Shown here in pieces: positions 9,817 through 18,190 of a stretch of 64,000 bases of DNA. Made by a program: the position numbers and the translations under genes. This DNA comes from Sporosarcina ureae DSM 2281 (GTDB lineage Bacteria; Bacillota; Bacilli; Bacillales_A; Planococcaceae), in assembly GCF_000425545.1 (NCBI RefSeq), contig NZ_AUDQ01000015.1:1-64000 (forward strand). The letters run 5' to 3'. Every line of letters starts with the position of its first letter. The first letter of the stretch is position 1. Below the pieces are notes generated by a model. That model was not told where the DNA came from, searched no databases, and saw only the letters and a program-made list of their open reading frames with translations.

Positions 9817-10929
9817 TTACGTATAGACTCTCGGTATCCGTGTAGAAAATGTTACAGCTATTTCATAGGGTATCGTGTTTAAGCGTTCAGACCATTCTTC
9901 TATAGCTATTTCTTCTTTGCCTTGTTTACCGATCAGTACCACCTTTTCACCTTCAGGATATTCACGAGGTAATCGGATCATGCATTGGTCCATGCAAATG
10001 GTGCCAACAATCGGTACCCTCTTGCCGTCAATTAGTACTTCCTGACCTGTAAGCGAACGCTTTAAACCATCCGCATAGCCCACCGGTAATGTACCGATCC
10101 ATTCTCCTTCAACAGCCTCATACGTACCACCATAGCTAATCGCCTCACCAGCAGTCATCTGTTTCACGTAAGTTAATTCAGTTTCAAGCGCTAATGCTCG
10201 CTTAAGTTTAAATGGTAGCTGCTTTGCCACAGTATCAGACGGCGGTATTCCGTATAAACTTATGCCAAAACGGACAGCATCTAGTGCATATTCAGGAAAC
10301 AACAATGCCCCCGCGCTATTGGACGCATGAATAAGACGCGGTTTTTCAGGCAAACAATTTACTAGGCGCATGAATCGCTCAAACTGTCGCCGTGTTGGTT
10401 CTCGATCTTCTTCATCTGCACGTGCGAAATGTGTGAATACACCATCAATAGATAGATCGGACTGTTGAATACACTTCACCAATTGAGCAAGCTCTTCTTC
10501 AGTCCGTACTCCAATTCTACCCATTCCGCTGTCGATTTTTACATGAATCCTGCATTTATTATCAAATGGTTGTTGAGCAATCACTTGTTTTACCCAACTC
10601 TCACTCGTGACCGTTAATATAATGCGATGTTGTGCTGCTACTGCCGCAAATGATACCGGTGAAAGTCCCAGCACGAGTATATCCGCTGTCGGCTGTGTCT
10701 TCCTGAGCGTCATAGCTTCATCCGGAGTAGCAACAGCGAACATTTCTGCTCCCGCTTGTAATGCAACGGAAGCAGCCTGCGCGACTCCATGACCATATCC
10801 ATCTGATTTGACGACCGCGATCAACTTAGTTTTTTTAGGTAAATAAGAAATAAGCTGTTCTGCATTGTGTTTAATAGCCGCCGTGTTAATAACCGCTCGT
10901 GTTGGCCGATATTGTGTTTCGTTGAACAT
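9817..10929 (-). CDS. alr: Alanine racemase
   Basis: 370 residues. PLP-dependent interconversion of L- and D-alanine for peptidoglycan. The PLP lysine is Lys41 (VVKSDGYGHG) and the opposing catalytic tyrosine Tyr266 (ISYGGTYE). An N-terminal TIM barrel and C-terminal beta domain fit the family length. ATG 10929 is chosen for its GAGGTGGAAGG Shine-Dalgarno; a longer ORF starts at 10968. It lies between a lipoprotein gene and mazE, as in B. subtilis. D-alanine then feeds Ddl and MurF, both encoded 8-10 kb away. Confidence 0.96.
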   Translation of the reverse strand: MFNETQYRPTRAVINTAAIKHNAEQLISYLPKKTKLIAVVKSDGYGHGVAQAASVALQAGAEMFAVATPDEAMTLRKTQPTADILVLGLSPVSFAAVAAQHRIILTVTSESWVKQVIAQQPFDNKCRIHVKIDSGMGRIGVRTEEELAQLVKCIQQSDLSIDGVFTHFARADEEDREPTRRQFERFMRLVNCLPEKPRLIHASNSAGALLFPEYALDAVRFGISLYGIPPSDTVAKQLPFKLKRALALETELTYVKQMTAGEAISYGGTYEAVEGEWIGTLPVGYADGLKRSLTGQEVLIDGKRVPIVGTICMDQCMIRLPREYPEGEKVVLIGKQGKEEIAIEEWSERLNTIPYEIAVTFSTRIPRVYT

Positions 10930-11016
10930 TTCCTTCCACCTCGTTATAGGATAGACTGTAGCATGCAATAATTATCTATCCAAAGGCACAGTCTAGTCAA
11001 TTGATTCAGCCGTTGA

Positions 11017-12060
11017 TTACTTCGATTCAGTTGCTGTCATTGAATTCGCTACAGTAATCAGTTCTTCCTTGCTTAACATGTCAGATGCAACAAAGAACGC
11101 CATGCCATTTGCTTCCCAGTGAATGGATTGGTCTGTCAATGCCGCTACTGCGAATCCTAGATCAACCGGATCACCTTCTATGGATACAGGCATTTCATTC
11201 AATGGCTTTTCAGCTGGTTCTTGAATCACAACATATTCCTTATCCCCACTGAATGTCATGATAACACGCTGACCATTCTCAATTTCCACACTCTTTTCTT
11301 CTGACAATGTAGTACCTTGTAAATTAGCAACCGGATAGTACGTTTGTTGATTTACCTTAGCCTGGGCTTCCCCATCACCTTCTGTTGCTTCTTCTTCAGA
11401 ATCCGCTTTATCGCCGTCTGCTTTTGGTTTATCCATTTCCACCTTATATTCAGCAACTTTATGCTCTACACCCAATGCAATTTTATCGAACTTAATGGAG
11501 ATCTTTTCTTCACCTGCTTCATCATGGATCGTCACCTTATTTGGTAACAAAGTCTTTTTATCGATATGAATTTTCTGAGTTGGTAAAAGTGACTTATGAT
11601 TATTGCGTGTCGCCGTTTCAAAGATATACTCTTTTTCCTTTTCTTCCATGACTGCCGCCTTGTCTGCCTTAATATCTTCAGCAAGCGTTCCGATCAGATA
11701 CCCCTGACTGTTTTGTGCCGGCCAGTCACTTTGGAATTTGTAGGTTTTGCCGAGTGACGGTGTAATGACGAATACGCCTTCTTCGTTACGAACGATCATT
11801 TGTGACTCTTCATTCCCCGATTGTGTCACATTTACTTTGTAAAACTCCGGCTTAGTATGCCATACTTCCACATTGTACACCCGAGGCTCTGAACCTGTTT
11901 TGATTTCCATCGAAGCATTTAACTCGTAGCCTTTTGTTTCGTTCCACTTATTACTAAGTTTCTTCATGACATCTTCTTTGGAGGGTTTACCGCATCCTCC
12001 TAGTACTAACATAACTGCGATGACTGTTAACAAGATAATTTTTTTCCGCATTCTTTTCAT
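11017..12060 (-). CDS. LolA-like outer-surface lipoprotein (YdcC-type)
   Basis: 347 residues from ATG 12060, after GGAG at 5 nt; a start 15 nt upstream is also possible. A basic start and hydrophobic signal end in a lipobox LGGC, predicting membrane-anchored lipoprotein. The body resembles the LolA/DUF4367-type sporulation lipoproteins, as does B. subtilis YdcC in the same position between acpS and alr. An acidic low-complexity linker (about residues 210-230, ADGDKADSEEEATEGDGE) is an oddity. Function unknown. Confidence 0.8.
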   Translation of the reverse strand: MKRMRKKIILLTVIAVMLVLGGCGKPSKEDVMKKLSNKWNETKGYELNASMEIKTGSEPRVYNVEVWHTKPEFYKVNVTQSGNEESQMIVRNEEGVFVITPSLGKTYKFQSDWPAQNSQGYLIGTLAEDIKADKAAVMEEKEKEYIFETATRNNHKSLLPTQKIHIDKKTLLPNKVTIHDEAGEEKISIKFDKIALGVEHKVAEYKVEMDKPKADGDKADSEEEATEGDGEAQAKVNQQTYYPVANLQGTTLSEEKSVEIENGQRVIMTFSGDKEYVVIQEPAEKPLNEMPVSIEGDPVDLGFAVAALTDQSIHWEANGMAFFVASDMLSKEELITVANSMTATESK

Positions 12061-12146
12061 CCTTTCTCCAATCAATTCGGGTAGCTTATCTTATGAGAGG
12101 GATGAATCGATTATGCGAGCTTGTTTTAAATTCTAATTAGATGCTT

Positions 12147-12503
12147 TCAGAGTTCCATTAAGACCACTTGTGCAGCAGCTACAGTTTGGGTATGTGTAAT
12201 GCTAACGAACCCCTGAACCAGCTGACTATGAAAGTACAGTACAGGACGACCACTTGCTTCTGAAATGACTTCGATGTCCAGAAAACTGCAATCTGCTCCT
12301 ATTCCAGTACCTCGCGCTTTAGAGAATGCCTCTTTGGCGGCAAACCGGCCTGCCAAGTATTCGATTTTACGGCGGCCACTTAGTGTTTCATATACATGTA
12401 GTTCTCTTTCGGACAATATCCGTTCTCTGAATTTGGTATTGCGGCCATCCAAACGGGCTACACGGTCCAATTCCACGATGTCTAATCCAATTCCTTGAAT
12501 CAA
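12147..12503 (-). CDS. acpS: Holo-acyl-carrier-protein synthase
   Basis: 118 residues from TTG 12503, 9 nt after AAAGGAG. Motifs GIGLDIVELDR and GRFAAKEAFSKARGTGIG contain the Mg2+-binding Asp and Glu of AcpS. It transfers 4'-phosphopantetheine from CoA to apo-ACP for fatty acid synthesis. Divergent from the rhomboid gene. The longest ORF adds 8 codons that overlap the ribosome binding site and are unlikely to be translated. Confidence 0.94.
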   Translation of the reverse strand: MIQGIGLDIVELDRVARLDGRNTKFRERILSERELHVYETLSGRRKIEYLAGRFAAKEAFSKARGTGIGADCSFLDIEVISEASGRPVLYFHSQLVQGFVSITHTQTVAAAQVVLMEL

Positions 12504-12571
12504 AATGAACAACTCCTTTCCCTTCAAGTTAAATAATATGTATAATCAGTACAGAAGATTGAGGTGAAACC

Positions 12572-13177
12572 ATGTTTATACGAACGGAAAATTTTTCACA
12601 ATATGTTCGCGCCTATCCCGTCGTGACATTTTTGCTTGCCTTAAATATCGGGATATTTATCTACACATTGATTCCCGGTATTGGTAATCAACTCTTTTTA
12701 TTTGGCCTGGGAGATAACTTCCTCATTGCGAATGGAGAGTATTGGCGCTTAATAACCCCGATGTTTTTGCATGGCGGTTTTATGCACTTACTATTTAACA
12801 TGTTCTCGCTTTTCGTTTTCGGACCAGAGCTTGAGAAAATCGCGGGGAAAGCACGGTTTATTACAGTGTATATGTTAGCCGGCTTATTCGGCGATATCGC
12901 AACATACTTCGTGCAGCCTGCCGCTTATACGCACGTCGGTGCAAGTGGTGCGATTTTCGGTGTGTTCGGTGCGTTTGGTGCACTTGTGTATTACACGAAG
13001 CATGCGTTTCCGCAGTTGAGACAAGTAATTTTGCCGATTATCGTCATTAGTGTTGTGATGACGTTTGTAGGAACGAATATCAACGTGACTGCGCACATAG
13101 CAGGATTGCTCACAGGATTCCTAATTGGACTGAGCTTCTTCAACCCGAAGAACATCGTCAGTTGGCGAAAGAAATAG
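12572..13177 (+). CDS. Rhomboid family intramembrane serine protease
   Basis: 201 residues with about six transmembrane segments. The catalytic serine is Ser125 in GASGAIFG and the histidine His175 in TAHIAGLL; WRLITPMFLH and HLLFN match the conserved L1 and TM2 signatures. B. subtilis YdcA sits at the same place. Substrate unknown. A GAGGTG Shine-Dalgarno precedes ATG. One plus-strand gene in a mostly minus-strand stretch, followed by its own terminator. Confidence 0.93.
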   Translation: MFIRTENFSQYVRAYPVVTFLLALNIGIFIYTLIPGIGNQLFLFGLGDNFLIANGEYWRLITPMFLHGGFMHLLFNMFSLFVFGPELEKIAGKARFITVYMLAGLFGDIATYFVQPAAYTHVGASGAIFGVFGAFGALVYYTKHAFPQLRQVILPIIVISVVMTFVGTNINVTAHIAGLLTGFLIGLSFFNPKNIVSWRKK

Positions 13178-13187
13178 TATCACGCAA

Positions 13188-13217
13188 GGCCAGGCGAGGG
13201 TTCGCTTGGCCGTTTTC
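13188..13217 (+). terminator. Terminator after the rhomboid gene
   Basis: Stem GGCCAGGCGA / TCGCTTGGCC with a four-base GGGT loop, followed by GTTTT, 11 nt after the stop codon. Confidence 0.85.
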
Positions 13218-13293
13218 TGTGTATTTTCCAGAAATTAAAGCACCTGTCCAGAGTCTCAAAGCGCAACAAGGAGTATCTTCCACTTATACTGCT

Positions 13294-13352
13294 GGGATTG
13301 AATCGTAGGAGCGGGACTCCTCAGGAAACGTCCCCTCCGAAGCGCAAATCCC
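13294..13352. repeat. Palindromic intergenic element (REP-like)
   Basis: Nested inverted repeats: an outer GGGATT/AATCCC pair and an inner GGAGCGGGAC / GTCCCCTCC stem with one bulge. It is not followed by a T-run. Its core CGTCCCCTCCG (13329-13339) recurs exactly at 46847-46857 in another intergenic hairpin. Probably a dispersed repeat; this needs genome-wide counting. Confidence 0.55.
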
Positions 13353-13387
13353 CTATCCCGTCAGTTTATTTACTTTCATTAAGCATC

Positions 13388-13418
13388 AAAAGCCAGACAG
13401 GTTTAGTTGTCTGGCTTT
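13388..13418 (-). terminator. Terminator overlapping the ydbT 3' end
   Basis: Arms AAAGCCAGACA (13389-13399) and TGTCTGGCTTT (13408-13418) form a stem ending in TTTT on the minus strand. The last codons and stop of ydbT lie inside the hairpin. Confidence 0.82.
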
Positions 13419-14938
13419 GTTTGCGATTCTGCGCTTTCTAAGTGGAACTCATACCAAGACAGGAACTTTTCTGCGTCTTCCTGAGGCATGTGGCGAATGG
13501 CTGGGGCATCAAGTGACATGCCGGATTTGACATTGACCGTGACGGTCGCAACCTTTTTTCTGCGATGGAAATAATTCTGATCCAACTCCATTGACTGGAT
13601 CCGACTCTTCTCCGTAAACACCGTCTGCCGGCTGATTGTCCGAAAACGCATCGTTAACTGTTTCGGCAAGATGGTGTAAGCCGCTGTCTTGTATTGCCAA
13701 ATACCGTGCAAACCTACCAACGGCAGCAGTAACAACATCAGCAAGCCGAATGGGAAAAATTTGTACGAGACAATCGCTATCGGTATTAATGTCACAAGTA
13801 ACTTAAAACGATAGTAGAAACGTTTTCCTCTACCACCAATTCTTTCTGTCGGTTCACTGAATTCTATATTTGGAAATAGCTCCTGTAACGGTTCAATGAT
13901 GCGGTTTCGTTTCGCTAGCGGGAAAAGTTTGATTCTAGAACCTTCTCCCACTCCCCCTGCGCTATTGATGATGACCGCTCCATAGCCGAATAGTTGACGG
14001 AGAGGATTTTCAGTGATCGTGATATTCTGTACTCGTTTCAACGGCACAGTAACTCTTTTTTTCTCGAGCAACCCTCGCGTGATGACTAAATCATCTTTCT
14101 CACGCATGACCTTGAAATCATAATTTGCAAGAAATGTCATCGCAACGGATAGTATCCAAACGACAAGAAAACCGAGTGCTACTAAAATCGCAATGACGAA
14201 GACACCGATACGGATGAACGATTTCAGCTCTCCGAACAACCAATCGTACGGAATGAGTTCTTCGATTTGTGATAAAAATACGATTGCACCAGATAAAATA
14301 ACCCCGATCCCACCTGAAGTTGTCGCAAGCATAAGCAAGTCACCTGTCGTCATGGAGAAAATTACTGGCGCTGGTTGTTTTGCTACCCGCAATTCTTCCG
14401 CCGGGTCTCTAATCAATTGCCACTCTGTTTGATCAAATATTGCCGGTTCCGGACCTAGGACTTTCTCTTTTTTCGCCCGCTTGATTTCTTTTTCAATCTG
14501 TTGCGCCGCTTCATTCGTGATGGCAGTTAATTCGGCTTCGGCATCTTTACCTGAAGATGAGCCTGCTGTTTCTATTTTGACTTTCACCAACTGGAACGGC
14601 CGGTGAAAAATACCTTCTGTGTAATCCAGACTTTGAATACGATCGAATGGAATGTAACGCTTTTTCCGCACAAACAAACCCGATACGATGCGCAATTCTT
14701 GATCCTCAAACCAGTAATCAAAACGACGCCATTTTACAATACCTGAAACTAACGTGAATACGATCAGCACGCCAAATAAAATCAACGACCAATACTGGAT
14801 ATACCATGGAGCTGTACTTTCTCCTTTGAAACCATTCACGAAAACCAAAATCACGAATGGACCAATCAATTCTTTCAGCGTGTTCGCAGTCTCAACGACA
14901 GCAGATATCCAATGAAGTTTATAACGTGGTTCAGACAT
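13403..14938 (-). CDS. ydbT: PH domain-containing membrane protein YdbT
   Basis: 511 residues. Several hydrophobic pairs of membrane segments alternate with YdbS/YdbT-type (bPH2) pleckstrin-like domains; repeated segments such as RVQNITITENPLR and RIQSLDYTEG mark the domain copies. Start at ATG 14938 overlaps the ydbS stop by 8 nt (ATGTCTGA), so translation is probably coupled. B. subtilis YdbT (493 aa) has the same partner; in B. subtilis YdbST has been linked to resistance to an antimicrobial lipopeptide (established only there). Role here is inferred. Confidence 0.88.
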   Translation of the reverse strand: MSEPRYKLHWISAVVETANTLKELIGPFVILVFVNGFKGESTAPWYIQYWSLILFGVLIVFTLVSGIVKWRRFDYWFEDQELRIVSGLFVRKKRYIPFDRIQSLDYTEGIFHRPFQLVKVKIETAGSSSGKDAEAELTAITNEAAQQIEKEIKRAKKEKVLGPEPAIFDQTEWQLIRDPAEELRVAKQPAPVIFSMTTGDLLMLATTSGGIGVILSGAIVFLSQIEELIPYDWLFGELKSFIRIGVFVIAILVALGFLVVWILSVAMTFLANYDFKVMREKDDLVITRGLLEKKRVTVPLKRVQNITITENPLRQLFGYGAVIINSAGGVGEGSRIKLFPLAKRNRIIEPLQELFPNIEFSEPTERIGGRGKRFYYRFKLLVTLIPIAIVSYKFFPFGLLMLLLLPLVGLHGIWQYKTAAYTILPKQLTMRFRTISRQTVFTEKSRIQSMELDQNYFHRRKKVATVTVNVKSGMSLDAPAIRHMPQEDAEKFLSWYEFHLESAESQTKPDN

Positions 14939-15410
14939 CGTCTTTCGCCACCCTTGCAAACGTGGATATACGGTTGCGTAGTTCATCTGCCTCTTCCGTC
15001 ACGAGCGCAGGAATGGAATGATTAGTCGCTGCAGTAGAGATCGTGATGGAAGCTAGACCGTACTTACGTAAAATTGGTCCTTCTGCTGTATCCACGTGCT
15101 GAACGCGGACCATCGGAATGAGTGTGCGATTGACGATGAATAATCCGTGTTGAAGTTCAATTTCCGCTTCACGTACTTCATAACGCCAGCGTTGCCAACG
15201 AATTTTCGGGAATAAGTAAATCGATAAAAATGCATGTAATAGTACAACTACCGTAACGACGATCATAATCCAAATTGGCCAATCAAAAAAGTACGATAAA
15301 AAACCTAATCCGACTGCTACTGCCAGTATGATCACACTTTGAATCGTTCCATATAATCTCCAAACAGTTAACCCTTTTCTGGAAATTTGATTTGAAGGTT
15401 GTTGCCTCAC
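14931..15410 (-). CDS. ydbS: PH domain-containing membrane protein YdbS
   Basis: 159 residues from GTG 15410 (after AGAGGTGG), the exact length of B. subtilis YdbS. Two adjacent transmembrane helices (about 30-70) precede one bPH2 domain with VRQRQ-like segment VRVQHVDTAEGP. First gene of the ydbS-ydbT pair, probably forming a membrane complex with YdbT. The longer ORF upstream to 15449 lacks a ribosome site. Confidence 0.87.
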   Translation of the reverse strand: MRQQPSNQISRKGLTVWRLYGTIQSVIILAVAVGLGFLSYFFDWPIWIMIVVTVVVLLHAFLSIYLFPKIRWQRWRYEVREAEIELQHGLFIVNRTLIPMVRVQHVDTAEGPILRKYGLASITISTAATNHSIPALVTEEADELRNRISTFARVAKDDV

Positions 15411-15497
15411 AGATCCACCTCTTTTCAGATTTCTACTTATACTTATCAAACTACCATGAAAATATTTTACTCTAGTCGATCATATCATATTCACGAC

Positions 15498-15535
15498 AAA
15501 AAAATCCGGGCTGCTATAATGCAGACCCGGATTTT
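15498..15535 (-). terminator. Terminator after cshA
   Basis: Stem AAAATCCGGGTCTGC / GCAGCCCGGATTTT with loop ATTATA, followed by TTTTTTT on the minus strand. Confidence 0.9.
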
Positions 15536-15548
15536 ATATTTTCTATTC

Positions 15549-17069
15549 TTATCGTTCTGAACGGTTACTGCTGTTACGTCTTGAACCGCCATCTCTTCTT
15601 GCGCTATCACGAGGTCCGCTGCTACGTCTTGAACCGCCGCCAGAACCGCCACCGCTGAAGTTTCTGCTGCGTCCGCCTTGTGAACGTCCGCCGCTGCGAT
15701 TACCACCTTTATAGCCTCCACCTGAACGGGATGAAGAAGGTCTGCGTGAAGGTAATGGACGCTCTTCTGTAATGCTTACAGGTGTTTCATCAATATTTTT
15801 AGTCAATGATTTAAGAGCTGCCGCCACAATTTCTTTCGCATCATGCTTTTCAAGCAATTGCGCTGCTAATCCAGCGTAGTCTTCTGAGTTTTGTTGGTCA
15901 ATTACTTCAATCAGTGAATCCACTGCATTTTTCTTCTGCTCAAGCAATGCTTCATCAGAAGTTGGTGGACGTAGGGGAGTCATACGCTTCTTAGTCGTTT
16001 CCTCAACGATGCGAAGGTAACCCATTTCACGTGGCGTTACGAATGTAACAGCCACTCCACTTTTACCAGCACGGCCAGTACGGCCGATACGGTGAACATA
16101 GCTCTCTGGATCTTGTGGAATGTCAAAGTTGTAAACATGTGTTACGCCCGAGATATCCAATCCACGTGCAGCTACGTCTGTCGCTACAAGTACATCGATT
16201 TTATTGTCTTTAAACTGACGCAAAACTGACATACGTTTTGCTTGTGTCAAGTCACCGTGGATTCCTTCAGCAATATAGCCGCGAATACTTAGTGCATGAG
16301 CCAACTCATCTACCCGGCGCTTTGTGCGTCCGAATACGATAGCCAATTCAGGCTGTTGAACGTTCAACAATCTTGATAACACATCAAATTTCTCACGTTC
16401 ATGAGACTTTACGAAGAACTGTTCAATGTTCTCAACAGTCATTTCTTTGGACTTAATTTTAACTATTTCTGGGTTTTTCATGAAAGTTTCTGCAATTTTA
16501 CGGATTGGAGCTGGCATAGTTGCTGAGAATAGCAACGTCTGGCGCTCAGCCGGTACGCTTGCAAGAATTGTATTGATATCTTCGATGAATCCCATGTTCA
16601 ACATTTCATCCGCTTCGTCCAAGACAAGTGTTTGAACGTGATCAAGCTTCAATGTTTTACGGTTGATATGGTCCAAAATACGTCCCGGTGTACCGACTAC
16701 GATATTTGGATTATTACGAAGTGCACGGATTTGACGTCCGATTTCTTGACCGCCATAAACGGAAAGTACTTTCGCGCGGCTACCATAGCCTACTTTATAA
16801 ATTTCTTCTGATACTTGGATTGCCAATTCACGAGTTGGTGCGATGACCAAAGCTTGAACTGCCGTGCTCTTTGGATCCAATTTTTCAATGATTGGAATAC
16901 CGAATGCTGCCGTTTTACCAGTACCTGTTTGTGCTTGCCCGATTACGTCGCGGCCTTCCATACCAAAAGTGATTGTCCCCTCTTGGATTGGCGTCGCCTC
17001 TTCAAACCCCATGCGTATTAAAGCCTTTTGTGTTGTTTCGTTAATATTCAATTCTGAAAACTTCGTCAA
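15549..17069 (-). CDS. cshA: DEAD-box RNA helicase CshA
   Basis: 506 residues. All helicase motifs are visible: Q motif (GFEEATPIQ), Walker A (AQTGTGKT), [12 protein letters not shown] (VLDEADEML), SAT, and [12 protein letters not shown]-terminal Arg/Gly/Ser-rich tail (about 440-506) follows. CshA associates with the RNA degradosome and ribosome assembly in Bacillales. The start is TTG 17069, ten nt after GGAG; the TTG at 17078 is too close to that site. It has an unusually long upstream leader (see 17194-17474). Separated from ydbS by its own terminator. Confidence 0.94.
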   Translation of the reverse strand: MTKFSELNINETTQKALIRMGFEEATPIQEGTITFGMEGRDVIGQAQTGTGKTAAFGIPIIEKLDPKSTAVQALVIAPTRELAIQVSEEIYKVGYGSRAKVLSVYGGQEIGRQIRALRNNPNIVVGTPGRILDHINRKTLKLDHVQTLVLDEADEMLNMGFIEDINTILASVPAERQTLLFSATMPAPIRKIAETFMKNPEIVKIKSKEMTVENIEQFFVKSHEREKFDVLSRLLNVQQPELAIVFGRTKRRVDELAHALSIRGYIAEGIHGDLTQAKRMSVLRQFKDNKIDVLVATDVAARGLDISGVTHVYNFDIPQDPESYVHRIGRTGRAGKSGVAVTFVTPREMGYLRIVEETTKKRMTPLRPPTSDEALLEQKKNAVDSLIEVIDQQNSEDYAGLAAQLLEKHDAKEIVAAALKSLTKNIDETPVSITEERPLPSRRPSSSRSGGGYKGGNRSGGRSQGGRSRNFSGGGSGGGSRRSSGPRDSARRDGGSRRNSSNRSER

Positions 17070-17193
17070 AATATTCAATCTCCTTTATTTCTCCATTTGA
17101 CAATTGGTTACATCTGCAAATGAAAGCGCGGCAAATTCGAGCCATGTACTTTGAAAATTGGGAGCGTTTCCGATATATCCATCTCTGGTTTAT

Positions 17194-17219
17194 AAAAAGA
17201 ATCTTCTAGAAGGATTCTT
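17194..17219 (-). terminator. Terminator-like hairpin in the cshA leader (proximal)
   Basis: On the minus strand AAGAATC pairs with GATTCTT around a TTCTAGAA core, followed by TTTTTAT. It lies about 125 nt upstream of the cshA start inside the predicted leader. The stem is AT-rich, so it may be weak and conditional. Confidence 0.5.
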
Positions 17220-17315
17220 GTGGTCGAGAGAAGTCATATCAATTACACTTATCGTAATTGCGTCCAGATTTTTATACAGCACAATGTAAAATCTGTGACA
17301 TACAAGGAAAGCTCG

Positions 17316-17371
17316 GTCCTTGCCGAGCGGTGATAACGGCAAGTCATTGCTAGTTTGCCTACTAATCACCG
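17316..17371 (-). other. Structured segment of the cshA leader
   Basis: On the minus strand CGGTGAT (17371 side) can pair with ATCACCG about 40 nt later, followed at once by a compact GCTCGG / CCGAGC hairpin with a six-base loop. It lies between two terminator-like hairpins, as expected for a regulatory leader. No known RNA family recognised. Confidence 0.45.
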
Positions 17372-17379
17372 TTTTATTC

Positions 17380-17415
17380 AAAAAAAGTACTCTCCGTAAA
17401 CTAAAACGGAAGAGT
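17380..17415 (-). terminator. Terminator-like hairpin in the cshA leader (distal)
   Basis: ACTCTTCCGT pairs with ACGGAGAGT (one bulged base), followed by a seven-T run. It lies about 25-60 nt after the promoter at 17446-17474, so most transcripts from that promoter might stop here unless antiterminated. Confidence 0.65.
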
Positions 17416-17445
17416 GCCGTGTAAATGTATCCAATTCCTTTTATC

Positions 17446-17474
17446 ATTCTACCATGGCTTACACAAGACTGCAA
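17446..17474 (-). promoter_or_regulatory. Sigma-A-like promoter for the cshA leader
   Basis: Minus-strand TTGCAG (17469-17474) and TAGAAT (17446-17451) are 17 bp apart. Transcription would begin near 17440, giving a leader of about 370 nt before cshA. Confidence 0.6.
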
Positions 17475-17497
17475 CGAATCCGCTTAAGTTCCATTAA

Positions 17498-18190
17498 TCA
17501 GTCTTCATCCATGAACTTCAGTACTTTTGCGAACCATACGTGGCGATCTTCGCTATAACAAATATGATGTTTGCCATGTTCAGAATAAATCAGATGTTTT
17601 TCTTTTGACCCTAGTTGTTCGTACAATAAGTCTGCTGTGAATGCAGGAACGATGCCATCTTGCTTCCCCTGCACGATACAAACAGGCGTTTTGACTTGAT
17701 GGTGATACGGTCGCACTAAGCGAACGACACGTAAAAACTCTAGGGCCATACGAACTGGTGTATGTGTCAGCTTATAGTTATACAGATGATAGAACGAGTT
17801 GGGAGGATAAGCTTTACGCTTTAAGGACCTCATCATGATTCTCGCGTCTTCCAATAAAATACGTGGATTAATATATTTCGCCGCAGCACTTAATAAGATA
17901 AGCTTTTTTATCGGATAGCGCATGGCCAAATACATGGCGATCAAGCCGCCCATGGAGAAGCCGACAACTATGACTTCATCTACTTCTTTTTGTAGTCTTC
18001 TTAACTCTAATTCAGCGACCATCATCCATGACTTGGCTGAGCCTCTTAGTACGCCTGGATCCATTTCATGCCCCGGTAACACAGGCACTACTACTTTCCA
18101 ATGGGTATGATTTTCTAGAAATCGTTTAAACGGAGCGACTTCAAAAGGACCGCCCGTGAATCCGTGAATGATGAGGACGCCTGTCGTCAC
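17498..18190 (-). CDS. Carboxylesterase / alpha-beta hydrolase
   Basis: 230 residues with an alpha/beta hydrolase fold: oxyanion motif HGFTGGP (residues 9-15), nucleophile Ser79 in GFSMGG, probable Asp178 (GKQDGIVP) and His208. It resembles the Est30/YvaK-type monoacylglycerol carboxylesterases, but the natural substrate is unknown. The GTG start overlaps the murF stop by 4 nt (GTGA), so the gene is coupled to murF; no terminator was seen at its end. Confidence 0.85.
   Translation of the reverse strand: MTTGVLIIHGFTGGPFEVAPFKRFLENHTHWKVVVPVLPGHEMDPGVLRGSAKSWMMVAELELRRLQKEVDEVIVVGFSMGGLIAMYLAMRYPIKKLILLSAAAKYINPRILLEDARIMMRSLKRKAYPPNSFYHLYNYKLTHTPVRMALEFLRVVRLVRPYHHQVKTPVCIVQGKQDGIVPAFTADLLYEQLGSKEKHLIYSEHGKHHICYSEDRHVWFAKVLKFMDED

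Noticed and set aside
17190..17474. 94-residue ORF upstream of cshA
   Set aside because: It covers promoter, hairpins and T-runs of the cshA leader and has no ribosome site.
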